A stretch of 37,373 nucleotides of DNA from Candidatus Tanganyikabacteria bacterium (GCA_016867265.1 VGJW01000024.1:1-37373); one strand, 5' to 3'; positions 17,611-25,288 are shown, counted from the stretch's first letter. A program made the numbers and translations. The notes: a model not told the origin generated them from the letters alone.

Positions 17611-17617
17611 ACCTCCT
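17611..17617 (-). promoter_or_regulatory. Shine-Dalgarno site setting the GTG start of comEA
   Basis: AGGAGGT on the minus strand is the best ribosome-binding site in the region. It lies four to five bases before GTG 17606, whereas the in-frame ATGs at 17630 and 17666 have none. Confidence 0.6.
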
Positions 17618-17659
17618 GGGGATGGCCCATGCTGCACCCGAAAACCACACGTCGTCCAT

Positions 17660-17688
17660 ATGTCAACCATAAGGATTCGTGGTATGAT
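17660..17688 (+). promoter_or_regulatory. Promoter of the ylqD-rimM-trmD operon
   Basis: An extended -10 (TG-G-TATGAT, with TATGAT at 17683-17688) is preceded by ATGTCA at 17660-17665 with a 17-base spacer. The -35 matches the consensus at four of six positions. It lies in a locally AT-richer stretch between comEA and ylqD and leaves a leader of about 27 bases with a Shine-Dalgarno CAGGAG at 17707-17712. Confidence 0.6.
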
Positions 17689-17721
17689 CCGATATCCCTT
17701 TCAAGTCAGGAGTGCCCTGAG

Positions 17722-18162
17722 ATGGTCCAGTCCCTGAATCTCCGCCGGCAAGTCGTCATCAAGACGATCGTGACCGAATCCTTCAAGCAGCAGGCGATGG
17801 CCGAACTGCAGCAGGCACTCGGCCAGCTCGACGAGCAGGCTCAGGAGCTCGAGTTCCAGGCCAAGCGGGCCGTCGAGGAACTGCAGAAGCGCCAGCCGGA
17901 AGCGCTGCCGCAACTCGAGGCCCAGATCAACGAAGACCGCCAGCGCCTGTCCGCGAACAAGGCAGAGTTGCTGCAGCGCCTGCAGGTCTTCGGTCAGCTG
18001 TCGCTGGGTCAGGAATTCGTACAAGGCAACGTCGAGAACTTTGTCGACGTGTCCGTGGGCGATGCCTTCTACGAGAAGATGGCCGCGCCGGAGATCGTCA
18101 TCAAGGACGGCGTGGTCATCGAGATCCGGACCTTCGAGAGCGGTCGGATCGCGCGCGTCTGA
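17722..18162 (+). CDS. ylqD: YlqD family protein
   Basis: A 146-residue protein of the YlqD family, whose function is unknown. Family members in Firmicutes and Cyanobacteria sit near rimM and trmD, as here. The N-terminus is beta-rich (LNLRRQVVIKTIVTESF). A long, charged, Gln/Glu-rich coiled coil follows at about residues 27-95 (QQALGQLDEQAQELEFQAKR onward), and the C-terminus is again beta-rich and conserved-looking (VSVGDAFYEKMAAPEIVIKD). The ATG at 17722 is set by CAGGAG nine bases upstream; the frame is open further upstream but lies within comEA antisense. Context suggests a link to ribosome or tRNA maturation, which is inference only. Confidence 0.8.
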   Translation: MVQSLNLRRQVVIKTIVTESFKQQAMAELQQALGQLDEQAQELEFQAKRAVEELQKRQPEALPQLEAQINEDRQRLSANKAELLQRLQVFGQLSLGQEFVQGNVENFVDVSVGDAFYEKMAAPEIVIKDGVVIEIRTFESGRIARV

Positions 18163-18172
18163 TCAGCGCGGC

Positions 18173-18715
18173 ATGGCGGATCGCTTCGTCGTCGGGCGCA
18201 TCCTGAAGACCCATGGGGTCCGGGGCGAGCTCAAGGTGACCTCCGTGGCCGGACTACCCGGTCGCTACAAGCCCGGCATGGCTGTCCGGGCCGCGTGGCC
18301 TGATGGTCGGACACGGGATCTGGTCATCCGTACAGCCCGAGCGGCCGGGGATCTCGCCCTCGTGGCCTTCGAGGGCTTCCCGACGCCCGAGGAAGCCGCC
18401 ATGCTCAGAGGTGCCGAACTCACGGTCCCGCAGGACCAGGCGCTTCCCGTCCGCACCGGCGGCGTGCGCTTCGGGGATGTCGTCGGCTTCACGGTCCGCC
18501 ATGTCTCGGATGACCGGCCTCTCGGCACGGTGCGTGCCGTCGTCACGGCCGTCCAGGACCTGCTCGAGGTCGATGCCGGTCGTGATGAGCCCGTACTCGT
18601 GCCGTGGGTCCCTCCTCTGGTCCCCCGGGTCGATGCAGGCTCCCGCACCCTGTGGGTCGATCCGCCCGGCGGCCTGTTCGACGACGACGCCATCACCGTG
18701 GACTCCGCGGAGTGA
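18173..18715 (+). CDS. rimM: Ribosome maturation factor RimM
   Basis: RimM assists 30S subunit assembly by binding ribosomal protein S19. The 180-residue protein begins MADRFVVGRILKTHGVRGEL, the conserved RimM N-terminal beta-barrel signature, and continues through FEGFPTPEEAAMLRGAELTV. The C-terminal PRC-barrel domain includes FGDVVGFTV, VPWVPPLVPRVD and the closing WVDPPGGLFD. It starts ten bases after ylqD and its stop overlaps the trmD GTG start (GTGA). The rimM-trmD order is the classical bacterial arrangement. Confidence 0.93.
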   Translation: MADRFVVGRILKTHGVRGELKVTSVAGLPGRYKPGMAVRAAWPDGRTRDLVIRTARAAGDLALVAFEGFPTPEEAAMLRGAELTVPQDQALPVRTGGVRFGDVVGFTVRHVSDDRPLGTVRAVVTAVQDLLEVDAGRDEPVLVPWVPPLVPRVDAGSRTLWVDPPGGLFDDDAITVDSAE

Positions 18716-19551
18716 CACAGCCGCCGGTCGTTCCGCGCCTCGACGTGGTGACGCTCTTTCCGGGCATGTTCGCGGGCCCCTTCTCCGAGAGCCTCGTGGG
18801 CAAGGCGCGGGAACACGGTCGGGTGGACCTGCGCGTCCACGACATGCGGGCCCATGCGACCGACAGGCACGGCACCGCCGACGACCGGCCCTTCGGTGGC
18901 GGACCGGGCATGGTCCTGAAGCCCGACATCGTCTTCCGTGCCGTCGAGTCCCTGGACTTCGCGCCGGGCACACCCGTCATCATGCCCTGCCCCCAAGGCC
19001 GCCGGTTCGACCATGCCACGGCCGTCCGCTGGGCTTCGCTGCCCCGCCTCGTCTTCATCTGCGGCCACTACGAGGGAATCGACGAGCGCGTGCGGGAACA
19101 TCTCGTCACCGAGGATGTCTCGCTGGGCGACTACGTCCTGACGGGTGGCGAACTGGCCGTGATGGTCATGGTCGATGCCCTGCTGCGCTTCGTGCCGGGG
19201 GTGGTGGGCGACGAGGCCTCCCCCCATGAAGACAGCTTTGCCGACGGGCTTCTGGACTGGCCACACTACACCCGGCCGTCCTCGTTCAGGGGGTGGGACG
19301 TCCCCGAGGTACTGCGCTCGGGCGACCACGGGGCCGTCGGGCGCTGGCGGCGCCAGCAGGCGATCCTGCGGACGTGGGCGAGGCGCCCCGACCTGCTGGC
19401 CCATGCCCCGCTCACGAAGGCGGAGCGATTCTGGCTGGAAGACCTCGTCGAAGCCGGAACCACACCGGAGGCGGCGTTACGAACCCTGACCGAGGGGTAC
19501 GATGGCCGGGTCGCGCGGTGTCCGCCCCGTCCGCCCGAAAGCCATCCGTGA
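18712..19551 (+). CDS. trmD: tRNA (guanine-N1)-methyltransferase TrmD
   Basis: TrmD methylates G37 of tRNA next to the anticodon and prevents +1 frameshifting. The 279-residue protein begins near LDVVTLFPGMFAGPFSES. It has DDRPFGGGPGMVLKP (58-71), the SPOUT knot motifs GHYEGIDERV (118-127) and LGDYVLTGGELAV (138-150), and the catalytic-Asp region EDSFADGLLDWPHYTRP. I chose GTG at 18712 because it overlaps the rimM stop as GTGA and gives the family length; no ATG fits better. The C-terminal 20 residues are Pro/Arg-rich and run into the start of the next gene. Confidence 0.94.
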   Translation: MTQPPVVPRLDVVTLFPGMFAGPFSESLVGKAREHGRVDLRVHDMRAHATDRHGTADDRPFGGGPGMVLKPDIVFRAVESLDFAPGTPVIMPCPQGRRFDHATAVRWASLPRLVFICGHYEGIDERVREHLVTEDVSLGDYVLTGGELAVMVMVDALLRFVPGVVGDEASPHEDSFADGLLDWPHYTRPSSFRGWDVPEVLRSGDHGAVGRWRRQQAILRTWARRPDLLAHAPLTKAERFWLEDLVEAGTTPEAALRTLTEGYDGRVARCPPRPPESHP

Positions 19552-19970
19552 TCAACAAGATTCTGACGAACTTCGTCGTGACCGAGGACGGGATCCAGAG
19601 GATCCAGAAGCTCCTGCAAGGTCTGGTCCACGACGTGGATGCCGTCGCCGCGCTCCTGATCGAAAAGTCCGGACAGGTGCTGGCGACACAGGGCGACACC
19701 ATGGGCCTCGACTGCCAGGCCATGGCCTCGCTCGTGAGCGGTGCCTTCGCCTCGACCCGTGCCGTGGCCCGGATGATAGGCGAGACCGAGTTCCAGGCCA
19801 TGTTTCAGCAGGGCGAGACGGCCTCGGTTTTCATGTACGCCTTGGGTACCAACGACATCCTTGTGGTGGTCTTCGATGACCAGACCAAGACGGGCCTCGT
19901 CAAGGTCCAGGCCCAGCAGACGGCCGTGGCGCTGACCAGCGCCATCAACCAGATGCACCACGCGGAGTAG
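19548..19970 (+). CDS. Roadblock/LC7 domain protein
   Basis: A 140-residue single-domain protein of the roadblock/LC7 (MglB-like) superfamily. The pattern is a first helix (EDGIQRIQKLLQGLVHDVDA), a strand pair (AVAALLIEKSGQVLATQG), a helix with ASLVSGAFASTRAVARMIG, then strands containing TASVFMYALGTNDILVVVFD and a final helix. Such proteins dimerise and often regulate Ras-like GTPases such as MglA. No small GTPase gene is in this window. The start is GTG at 19548, overlapping the trmD stop (GTGA), so it is translationally coupled to tRNA modification. The partner and role are unknown. Confidence 0.82.
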   Translation: MINKILTNFVVTEDGIQRIQKLLQGLVHDVDAVAALLIEKSGQVLATQGDTMGLDCQAMASLVSGAFASTRAVARMIGETEFQAMFQQGETASVFMYALGTNDILVVVFDDQTKTGLVKVQAQQTAVALTSAINQMHHAE

Positions 19971-19991
19971 GACGGCCTCTCTGGCCCGGGA

Positions 19992-20000
19992 TGCTATGAT
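19992..20000 (+). promoter_or_regulatory. Extended -10 element upstream of folK
   Basis: TG-C-TATGAT carries the same TATGAT hexamer and TGn extension as the ylqD promoter. It lies between the roadblock gene and folK and would give a leader of roughly 50 bases ending in the strong GGGGGAGG site. No clear -35 is seen 17 bases upstream, which is common for extended -10 promoters. Confidence 0.5.
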
Positions 20001-20042
20001 GGCGCCCGGGCAAGGGGGCCTTCCGACACCGCAGGGGCCCCC

Positions 20043-20050
20043 GGGGGAGG
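20043..20050 (+). promoter_or_regulatory. Shine-Dalgarno site setting the TTG start of folK
   Basis: GGGGGAGG ends five bases before TTG 20056. In-frame ATGs at 19996 and 19999 lie upstream of it and overlap the putative -10, so TTG is the likely start. Confidence 0.65.
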
Positions 20051-20055
20051 CGCAC

Positions 20056-20547
20056 TTGGCGACAGTCTACATCTCGCTGGGTTCAAACGTCGGGGACCGG
20101 GCCGACTTCGTGACCCGGGCCATCATCAAGCTCTCCAAGCATCCCCAGATCGAGGTCCGCAGCCACTCGGAGCTCTACGAGACGGAACCGCTCGAGATGC
20201 CCGATCAGGAATGGTACGTGAACGCCGTTGTCCGCATCGAGACCCAGCTGGCGCCCATGTCGCTGCTCGATGCCCTGCAGGGCCTCGAGGCCGAGATGCA
20301 GCGCGAGCAGACCGTCACCTGGGGACCAAGCGCCATCGACCTCGACATCCTGCTCTATGACGATCTGCTGGTCGCGGAACCGCGCCTGATCATCCCGCAC
20401 ATCCGGATGCATGACCGGGCCTTCGTGCTCGTCCCCCTGGCCGAGATCGCACCGGACACCGTGCACCCCATCCTGGGCCTCTCGGTCGAGGACATGCTGG
20501 GCGGGCTCAAGACCACGACCGTCGTCCGGCCACTCGCCCACTCCTGA
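20056..20547 (+). CDS. folK: 6-hydroxymethyl-dihydropterin pyrophosphokinase, with an Arg-to-Ser change
   Basis: FolK transfers pyrophosphate from ATP to 6-hydroxymethyl-7,8-dihydropterin in folate synthesis. From TTG 20056 it has 163 residues. It begins MATVYISLGSNVGDR, has ELYETEPL (39-46) and YVNAVVRIET (54-63), and ends the core with WGPSAIDLDILLYDD (89-103). Asp95 and Asp97 match the magnesium ligands of the E. coli enzyme. The family motif is WGPRTLDLDI, so the Arg at position 92 is Ser here, and the usual RxR just before it is replaced by REQTVT. No folP or folB is nearby. The gene is convergent with fmt, with three bases between the stops. Confidence 0.9.
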   Translation: MATVYISLGSNVGDRADFVTRAIIKLSKHPQIEVRSHSELYETEPLEMPDQEWYVNAVVRIETQLAPMSLLDALQGLEAEMQREQTVTWGPSAIDLDILLYDDLLVAEPRLIIPHIRMHDRAFVLVPLAEIAPDTVHPILGLSVEDMLGGLKTTTVVRPLAHS

Positions 20548-20550
20548 TCC

Positions 20551-21492
20551 TCAGCCCAGCCGGGCCCCCGCGACCAAGGCGGGCAGCCCCCGTGCCGCCT
20601 CGACGGCAGGCATCGCCTTCCTGCCCGGGATCTGGACCCGCGACAAAAGCAGCATCCCCGTGCCGCACGCCACCCACCACCCCTCCGCATCGACACGCAC
20701 CACCGTGCCGGGGGACGCGTCCTCGGCAGGCAAGAGCTCGGGCTGGGCGGCATGGACCTTGATCTCGAGCCCTGCGAATCGGGTCCGGGCCCCGGGCCAG
20801 GGCAGCAGACCCCGGATACGCGCGTCGAGGACAGGCGCGGCGAGCGACCAGTCTATCTCGGCCTCAGCCTTGTCGAGCTTGGGCGCAAGTGTGGCGCGAG
20901 CCTGATCCTGCGGCTGCTCGGGCCGTTCCCCGGCCAACCAGGGCCCGAGCTCGCGGACGAGCAGATCCGCCCCAAGCAACGCGAGGCGCTCCGCCAACTG
21001 CCCTGCCGTCTCGCGGACCCCGATGGCCGTCCGCGCCTCGGCAATGACAGGCCCCGTGTCCATGCCCTCGTCGAGACGCATCAGGCTGATTCCCGACTCG
21101 GCATCACCGGCCATGATGGCTCGGGCCACAGGTGCGGCGCCCCGATGCCGGGGCAACAGGCTCCCGTGAATGTTCAGGCAACCATGTGCGGGCATCGCGA
21201 GGACATCGGCCGGCAACAGCTGACCGAAAGCCACCACGATGAAGGCATCCGCTCCCAGGGCCTGCAGGTGCGCCTTGACGACCTCGTCCCGACGCAGGCG
21301 GTCGGGTTGCAGCACCTCGAGCCCCGCCTCGAGCGCGCGGACCTTGACCGGACAAGGCTGCAACTGCTGGCCGCGCCCGCTCGGACGGTCCGGCTGGGTC
21401 ACCACGGCCAGCACGTCGTGACCGGCGGCCAGCAAGGCCTCGAGGGCGGGCACGGCGAAGGCCGGAGTCCCCATGAAAACGAGTCGCGCCAT
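20551..21492 (-). CDS. fmt: Methionyl-tRNA formyltransferase
   Basis: Fmt formylates initiator Met-tRNA with 10-formyltetrahydrofolate. The protein has 313 residues from ATG 21492 and begins MARLVFMGTPAFAVPALEAL. The catalytic region reads CLNIHGSLLPRHRGAAPVA with the conserved Asn and His, followed by MRLDEGMDTGPVI with the catalytic Asp. The C-terminal OB domain has IRGLLPWPGARTRF and closes with GLPALVAGARLG. GGAGGT lies four bases before the ATG, which rejects the GTG codons two positions earlier. It is a single gene here, without the usual def neighbour, divergent from the phospholipase D-like gene and convergent with folK. Confidence 0.94.
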   Translation of the reverse strand: MARLVFMGTPAFAVPALEALLAAGHDVLAVVTQPDRPSGRGQQLQPCPVKVRALEAGLEVLQPDRLRRDEVVKAHLQALGADAFIVVAFGQLLPADVLAMPAHGCLNIHGSLLPRHRGAAPVARAIMAGDAESGISLMRLDEGMDTGPVIAEARTAIGVRETAGQLAERLALLGADLLVRELGPWLAGERPEQPQDQARATLAPKLDKAEAEIDWSLAAPVLDARIRGLLPWPGARTRFAGLEIKVHAAQPELLPAEDASPGTVVRVDAEGWWVACGTGMLLLSRVQIPGRKAMPAVEAARGLPALVAGARLG

Positions 21493-21548
21493 CACCACCT
21501 CCGATTGCAGGTAAAGTCGAGCTTAAATCACGTCAGTCCTTTGGGGAA

Positions 21549-22814
21549 ATGGGCGATGATACCTTTGTGCGCCTGCTCTCCAGCCTGCTGATTCTCCTGA
21601 CCCTCGTGGTCCAGGGGTGCGGGACCGTGCTGCCCGCCTTCCGGGGAGCGCCCACGGGTGCACGGCTGGCCACGCGCGACGCCCGCGCCGACGCCATGAT
21701 GCAGGCGTTCGGCCAGGAGCTGGCCCGCAAGCCATCGACCGACAACGACATCCGCCTTCACCTCGACGGCACCGAGGGTTTCGCCGCCATCCACGATCTG
21801 GTCCGCTCCGCCAAGCGTACGCTCTGGATCGAGACCTTCATCTGGCACAACGACGCCACGGGCATCGCCCTGGCCCAGGCCCTGCGGGAACGCAAGCGTG
21901 CCGGCGTCGACGTCCGGGTCATCCTCGACACCTTCGGGTCGCGGCACTGGGACACGGACCGCGCCGTCACGACCATCCTGACCGATGCGGGCATCCCGGT
22001 ACGCCTGTACAACCGCAACCTCGTACGCGCGGCGGACCTGCACCTGACCCACCGCAAGCTCTACCTTGCCGACGGACAGCGGGGCCTGACGGGCGGGATG
22101 AACATCGGCGACGAATATGCAGTCTCCTGGCATGACCTGCTGATCGACGTGCGCGGCACGGCAGCCCTCCAGATGCACCAGGAGTTCCAGGCGGATTGGA
22201 ACGGCTCCGGCGACGGACCTGCCGAAACCTTGTCCATGCCTCAGGAAGCCGAACCAGCAGGCACCCACGCCGCAGCACTGGCCATCACCAATCCCAACGA
22301 CCCCAGGCGGCGCCGCGAGATACACGGCGCGCTCATCCGCTCGATTCGGGCTGCGCGCGAACGCATCCGCATGTTCCACATCTATGTCAGCGAGGATACG
22401 CTGATCAACGAACTGCTCGCGGCACACCGCCGGGGGGTGTCGGTCCAGGTCATGCTGCCGGTAGCGAACGACTCCAAGATCTTCCGCACCGTCAACAAGC
22501 ACTACGGACGCATCCTGCGCGACGTCGGCGTCGAGGTCCGCCTTTTCGACCGGACATTCAGCCACGTCAAGTACTGGTCCTTCGACGACCGGATGGTGGT
22601 CTTGGGTTCGGCCAACGCCGACGCCCGCAGCATGTACGAGAACCTCGAGGTCTCGCTTGCCATCACCGCCCCCGATGTCGTGGCTGAGGCCGAGAGACGC
22701 GTCTTCGAGGCAGACTGGGCAACGTCCCGGCTGCCGAACGACCATGACCTCGAAATCCACCCCCGGTCCTACATCTCGGTCCTGCTGGCCGAGTGGTTCA
22801 ACGACTACCTGTAG
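21549..22814 (+). CDS. Phospholipase D/cardiolipin synthase-like protein, probable lipoprotein
   Basis: A 421-residue member of the phospholipase D superfamily with two HKD motifs: H168-R-K170 with D175 (THRKLYLADG) and H339-V-K341 with D346 (HVKYWSFDD). Both are followed by the Gly/Ser-Asn of the active site (TGGMNIGDEY, LGSANADARS). This pattern is that of cardiolipin synthases and related phosphatidyltransferases. The N-terminus has a hydrophobic stretch ending in VVQGC with Cys24 in lipobox position, so it is probably a lipoprotein or membrane-anchored rather than a multi-pass ClsA-type enzyme. ATG 21549 has no strong ribosome-binding site; a GTG at 21567 is possible. Its 3' end overlaps the convergent carbonic anhydrase gene by 17 bases. 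Confidence 0.83.
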   Translation: MGDDTFVRLLSSLLILLTLVVQGCGTVLPAFRGAPTGARLATRDARADAMMQAFGQELARKPSTDNDIRLHLDGTEGFAAIHDLVRSAKRTLWIETFIWHNDATGIALAQALRERKRAGVDVRVILDTFGSRHWDTDRAVTTILTDAGIPVRLYNRNLVRAADLHLTHRKLYLADGQRGLTGGMNIGDEYAVSWHDLLIDVRGTAALQMHQEFQADWNGSGDGPAETLSMPQEAEPAGTHAAALAITNPNDPRRRREIHGALIRSIRAARERIRMFHIYVSEDTLINELLAAHRRGVSVQVMLPVANDSKIFRTVNKHYGRILRDVGVEVRLFDRTFSHVKYWSFDDRMVVLGSANADARSMYENLEVSLAITAPDVVAEAERRVFEADWATSRLPNDHDLEIHPRSYISVLLAEWFNDYL

Positions 22815-23346
22815 GTCCCGGCCAACCGCGCGAGGCGTCTTCGATACCCGCTGCCCGGTAGCGCGCGGCGTTCGCGACGTAATGGCGGGCCGAGCGCCTG
22901 AGGCCCTCGCGCTCCTCGTCGGACAAGGCACGCACGACGCGGGCAGGCATGCCGAGGACGAGCACGCCGTCCGGAATACGCTCGCCCCCGGTTACGAGTG
23001 CACCGGCTCCGATCAGGACATCGTTGCCGACGACGGCCCCGGACAGGATGGTGGCCCGGATCCCGACCAGCACATGATCGCCGAGCGTCGCCCCGTGGAC
23101 GACGGCACCGTGCCCGAGCGTGCATTGGTTGCCGATGGTGCAGGGCGCATCTGCATCCACGTGGACCACGGCACCATCCTGGATGTTGGTTCCAACACCA
23201 ATCCGCACCGGCGCAACGTCCGCCCGGACCGTCGCGTGAAACCAGACGGAGGCACCTGCGCCCAAGCGGACATCCCCGACCACTGTCGCCCCGGGGGCTA
23301 TCCAGGCATCGTCGGCCATCTCTGGACGCATGATGGGTTCCGTCAC
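22798..23346 (-). CDS. Gamma-carbonic anhydrase family protein
   Basis: A 182-residue left-handed beta-helix protein of the gamma-carbonic anhydrase/YrdA family. Repeated hexapeptides run through IAPGATVVGDVRLGAGASVW and ILSGAVVGNDVLIGAGALV. The three metal-binding histidines are H62, H79 and H84 (VVHVD and GHGAVVHG), with the normal spacing. Such trimers either hydrate CO2 or are catalytically weak relatives. The GTG start at 23346 is chosen because GGAGGT lies four bases upstream; an in-frame start at 23370 is less likely. It is divergent from accD, which uses bicarbonate, so a supply role is conceivable but unproven. Confidence 0.88.
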   Translation of the reverse strand: MTEPIMRPEMADDAWIAPGATVVGDVRLGAGASVWFHATVRADVAPVRIGVGTNIQDGAVVHVDADAPCTIGNQCTLGHGAVVHGATLGDHVLVGIRATILSGAVVGNDVLIGAGALVTGGERIPDGVLVLGMPARVVRALSDEEREGLRRSARHYVANAARYRAAGIEDASRGWPGPTGSR

Positions 23347-23392
23347 GGCACCTCCGGCGACATGGCGCAAGGCGAGGCTGGGAAGCGGGCCA

Positions 23393-23401
23393 TGCTAGCA
23401 T
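23393..23401 (+). promoter_or_regulatory. Extended -10 for a probably leaderless accD transcript
   Basis: TG-C-TAGCAT ends seven bases before ATG 23409, so the expected transcription start falls at the start codon. No Shine-Dalgarno sequence precedes that ATG. The ATG at 23400 overlaps the hexamer and is therefore an unlikely start. Confidence 0.5.
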
Positions 23402-23408
23402 GCCGCCC

Positions 23409-24278
23409 ATGACCCTCCGCGACTGGTTCGAGACTCGCAAGAAGGAGCGCTCCCTGGTCGACACGGAGCGCATCCGCCGGGATATGCCCGACGGCCTCTG
23501 GACCAAGTGCCACTCCTGCGGGACGCCCATCTACAACAAGGACCTCGAGGCGAACCTGCACGTGTGTCCGCATTGCGGCCATCACTTCCGCCTTGACGGT
23601 CGCATGCGCCTTGCGCAGCTGGTCGATCCGGGCACCTTCAAGGAGCGTGGCCGTGAACTGCGCTCCGAGGACCCGCTGGCCTTTGTCGACACCAAGCCCT
23701 ATGCACGCCGCCTCGCCCAGGCCCACGCGACCGATTCGGCTGCCGAAGCCGTGCTCACGGGCATCGGGCACATCCACGGCCATCGTCTGGCGCTTGCCAT
23801 CATGGACTTCAGCTTCATGGGCGGGTCGATGGGATCGGTCGTCGGGGAGCGCGTGGCCCGCATCATCGATGCCGCCCGAATCGAGCACCTCGACTTGCTG
23901 ATCGTGACGGCCTCGGGCGGTGCGCGCATGCAGGAAGGCACGCTCTCCCTGATGCAGATGGCCAAAACCTCGACGGCCATGGCGCAACTGCATGAAGCCG
24001 GAAGGCTGGCCATCTCCCTACTTGCCGACCCCACGACAGGGGGCGTGTCGGCCTCGTTCGCCACGCTGTCGGACCTGATCCTGGCCGAACCCGGGGCGAC
24101 CATCGGCTTCGCCGGTCGTCGCGTGATCGAGCAGACCATCCGCCAGAAGACGCCACCCGAATTCCAGACTGCCGAGTGGCTGATGAAACACGGCCAGATC
24201 GACATGCTTGTCCCGCGCCACAAGTTGCGTGAAGTCATCGCCCAATTGGTCGCGATGCACCGGGGGGTGCCGGCATGA
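23409..24278 (+). CDS. accD: Acetyl-CoA carboxylase carboxyltransferase, beta subunit
   Basis: AccD is half of the carboxyltransferase that makes malonyl-CoA for fatty acid synthesis. From ATG 23409 the protein has 289 residues. It begins MTLRDWFETRKKERSL, and a four-Cys zinc ribbon follows with C34, C37, C53 and C56 (CHSCG and CPHCG). The crotonase-like body has DFSFMGGSMGSVVGE, ASGGARMQEGTLSLMQMAKT and PTTGGVSASFA, all standard for AccD. Its last codons overlap the accA start (ATGA), which would keep the two subunits in balance. A 292-residue version from 23400 is possible. Confidence 0.95.
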   Translation: MTLRDWFETRKKERSLVDTERIRRDMPDGLWTKCHSCGTPIYNKDLEANLHVCPHCGHHFRLDGRMRLAQLVDPGTFKERGRELRSEDPLAFVDTKPYARRLAQAHATDSAAEAVLTGIGHIHGHRLALAIMDFSFMGGSMGSVVGERVARIIDAARIEHLDLLIVTASGGARMQEGTLSLMQMAKTSTAMAQLHEAGRLAISLLADPTTGGVSASFATLSDLILAEPGATIGFAGRRVIEQTIRQKTPPEFQTAEWLMKHGQIDMLVPRHKLREVIAQLVAMHRGVPA

Positions 24279-25246
24279 GCATCCGCCCACGCCTCGTCCT
24301 GGACTTCGAGCGTCCCATCCTCGAGATCGAGGACGAACTGGACCGCTTCCGCGAACTGGCGGCGGCCAGCCCCGTCGATCTGGGCGCCGAGGTCCGGCGC
24401 ATGGAAGATCGGCTGGCCCAGGTCCGGCTCGCCGTCATGCGCAACTTGAAGCCCTCCCAACGCGTCCAGATCGCCCGGCACCCCGCGAGGCCCACGACGC
24501 TCGATCACATCCAGGCGATCACGACATCCTTCCTCGAGTTGCACGGCGACCGCCAAGGTTTTGATGACAGGGCCATCGTGGGCGGCCTTGGCGTTTTCCG
24601 GGGCCGGACGGTGATGTTCGTCGGCCACCAGAAGGGCCGCGACACCAAGGACAACCTCGCCCGAAACTTCGGCATGGCCCATCCCGAGGGCTACCGCAAG
24701 GCGCTTCGGCTATTCCGGCACGCGGCCAAGTTCGGCCTGCCGATCGTGACCCTGATCGATACGCCCGGGGCCTACCCCGGTATCGACGCCGAGGCGCGGG
24801 GCCAGTCCGCCGCCATCTCGCGAAACATGATGGAAATGGCCCGCCTGCCCGTCCCCATCGTGTCGATCGTCATTGGCGAGGGATCCTCGGGCGGTGCGCT
24901 CGGGCTGGGTGTCGCCGACCGCATCCTGATGCTCGAGCACGCCTACTACGCCGTCATTTCCCCCGAAGGCTGCGCCGCCATCCTGTGGAAGGACGGCAGC
25001 CAGGCCTTGCGTGCGGCCGAAGCCCTGCGCATGACGGCACCGGACCTGGTGGAGCTGGGCATCATCGACGGTATCATTCCGGAACCCCCCGGCGGCGCCC
25101 ATCGCAACCCGGTGCAGGCTCCGATGCTGCTGGCCGAGGCCCTGGACGAGGCCCTGCTGGATCTGGTCCGGCAACCCGGCATCAACCTCATCGAGACGCG
25201 TGCGGCGAAATTTGCCGCCATGGGGCGTCATGCCGAGATGTTCTAG
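24275..25246 (+). CDS. accA: Acetyl-CoA carboxylase carboxyltransferase, alpha subunit
   Basis: AccA completes the carboxyltransferase with AccD. The 323-residue protein has an N-terminal helical region (LEIEDELDRFRELAA), then the conserved VQIARHPARPTTLDHIQAI and HGDRQGFDDRAIVGG. The acyl-CoA-binding core includes DTPGAYPGIDAEARGQSAAI, IGEGSSGGALGLGVADRIL and ISPEGCAAILWKD. Length and motifs are normal. The start ATG 24275 overlaps the accD stop, so the two are translationally coupled. The operon then runs toward secG across a likely promoter. Confidence 0.95.
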   Translation: MSIRPRLVLDFERPILEIEDELDRFRELAAASPVDLGAEVRRMEDRLAQVRLAVMRNLKPSQRVQIARHPARPTTLDHIQAITTSFLELHGDRQGFDDRAIVGGLGVFRGRTVMFVGHQKGRDTKDNLARNFGMAHPEGYRKALRLFRHAAKFGLPIVTLIDTPGAYPGIDAEARGQSAAISRNMMEMARLPVPIVSIVIGEGSSGGALGLGVADRILMLEHAYYAVISPEGCAAILWKDGSQALRAAEALRMTAPDLVELGIIDGIIPEPPGGAHRNPVQAPMLLAEALDEALLDLVRQPGINLIETRAAKFAAMGRHAEMF

Positions 25247-25250
25247 CCCG

Positions 25251-25259
25251 TGTTATAAA
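25251..25259 (+). promoter_or_regulatory. Extended -10 element upstream of secG
   Basis: TG-T-TATAAA begins five bases after the accA stop in an AT-rich spot that stands out from its surroundings. It would give a leader of about 22 bases containing the Shine-Dalgarno AAGGAAGG (25271-25278). No clear -35 was found. Confidence 0.5.
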
Positions 25260-25288
25260 ATCATCAAGACAAGGAAGGCCCTTCACCG

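Noticed and set aside
17661-17666. A minus-strand TTGACA as -35 of comEA
   Set aside because: No acceptable -10 lies 16-18 bases downstream on the minus strand; the site more likely belongs to the plus-strand ylqD promoter region.
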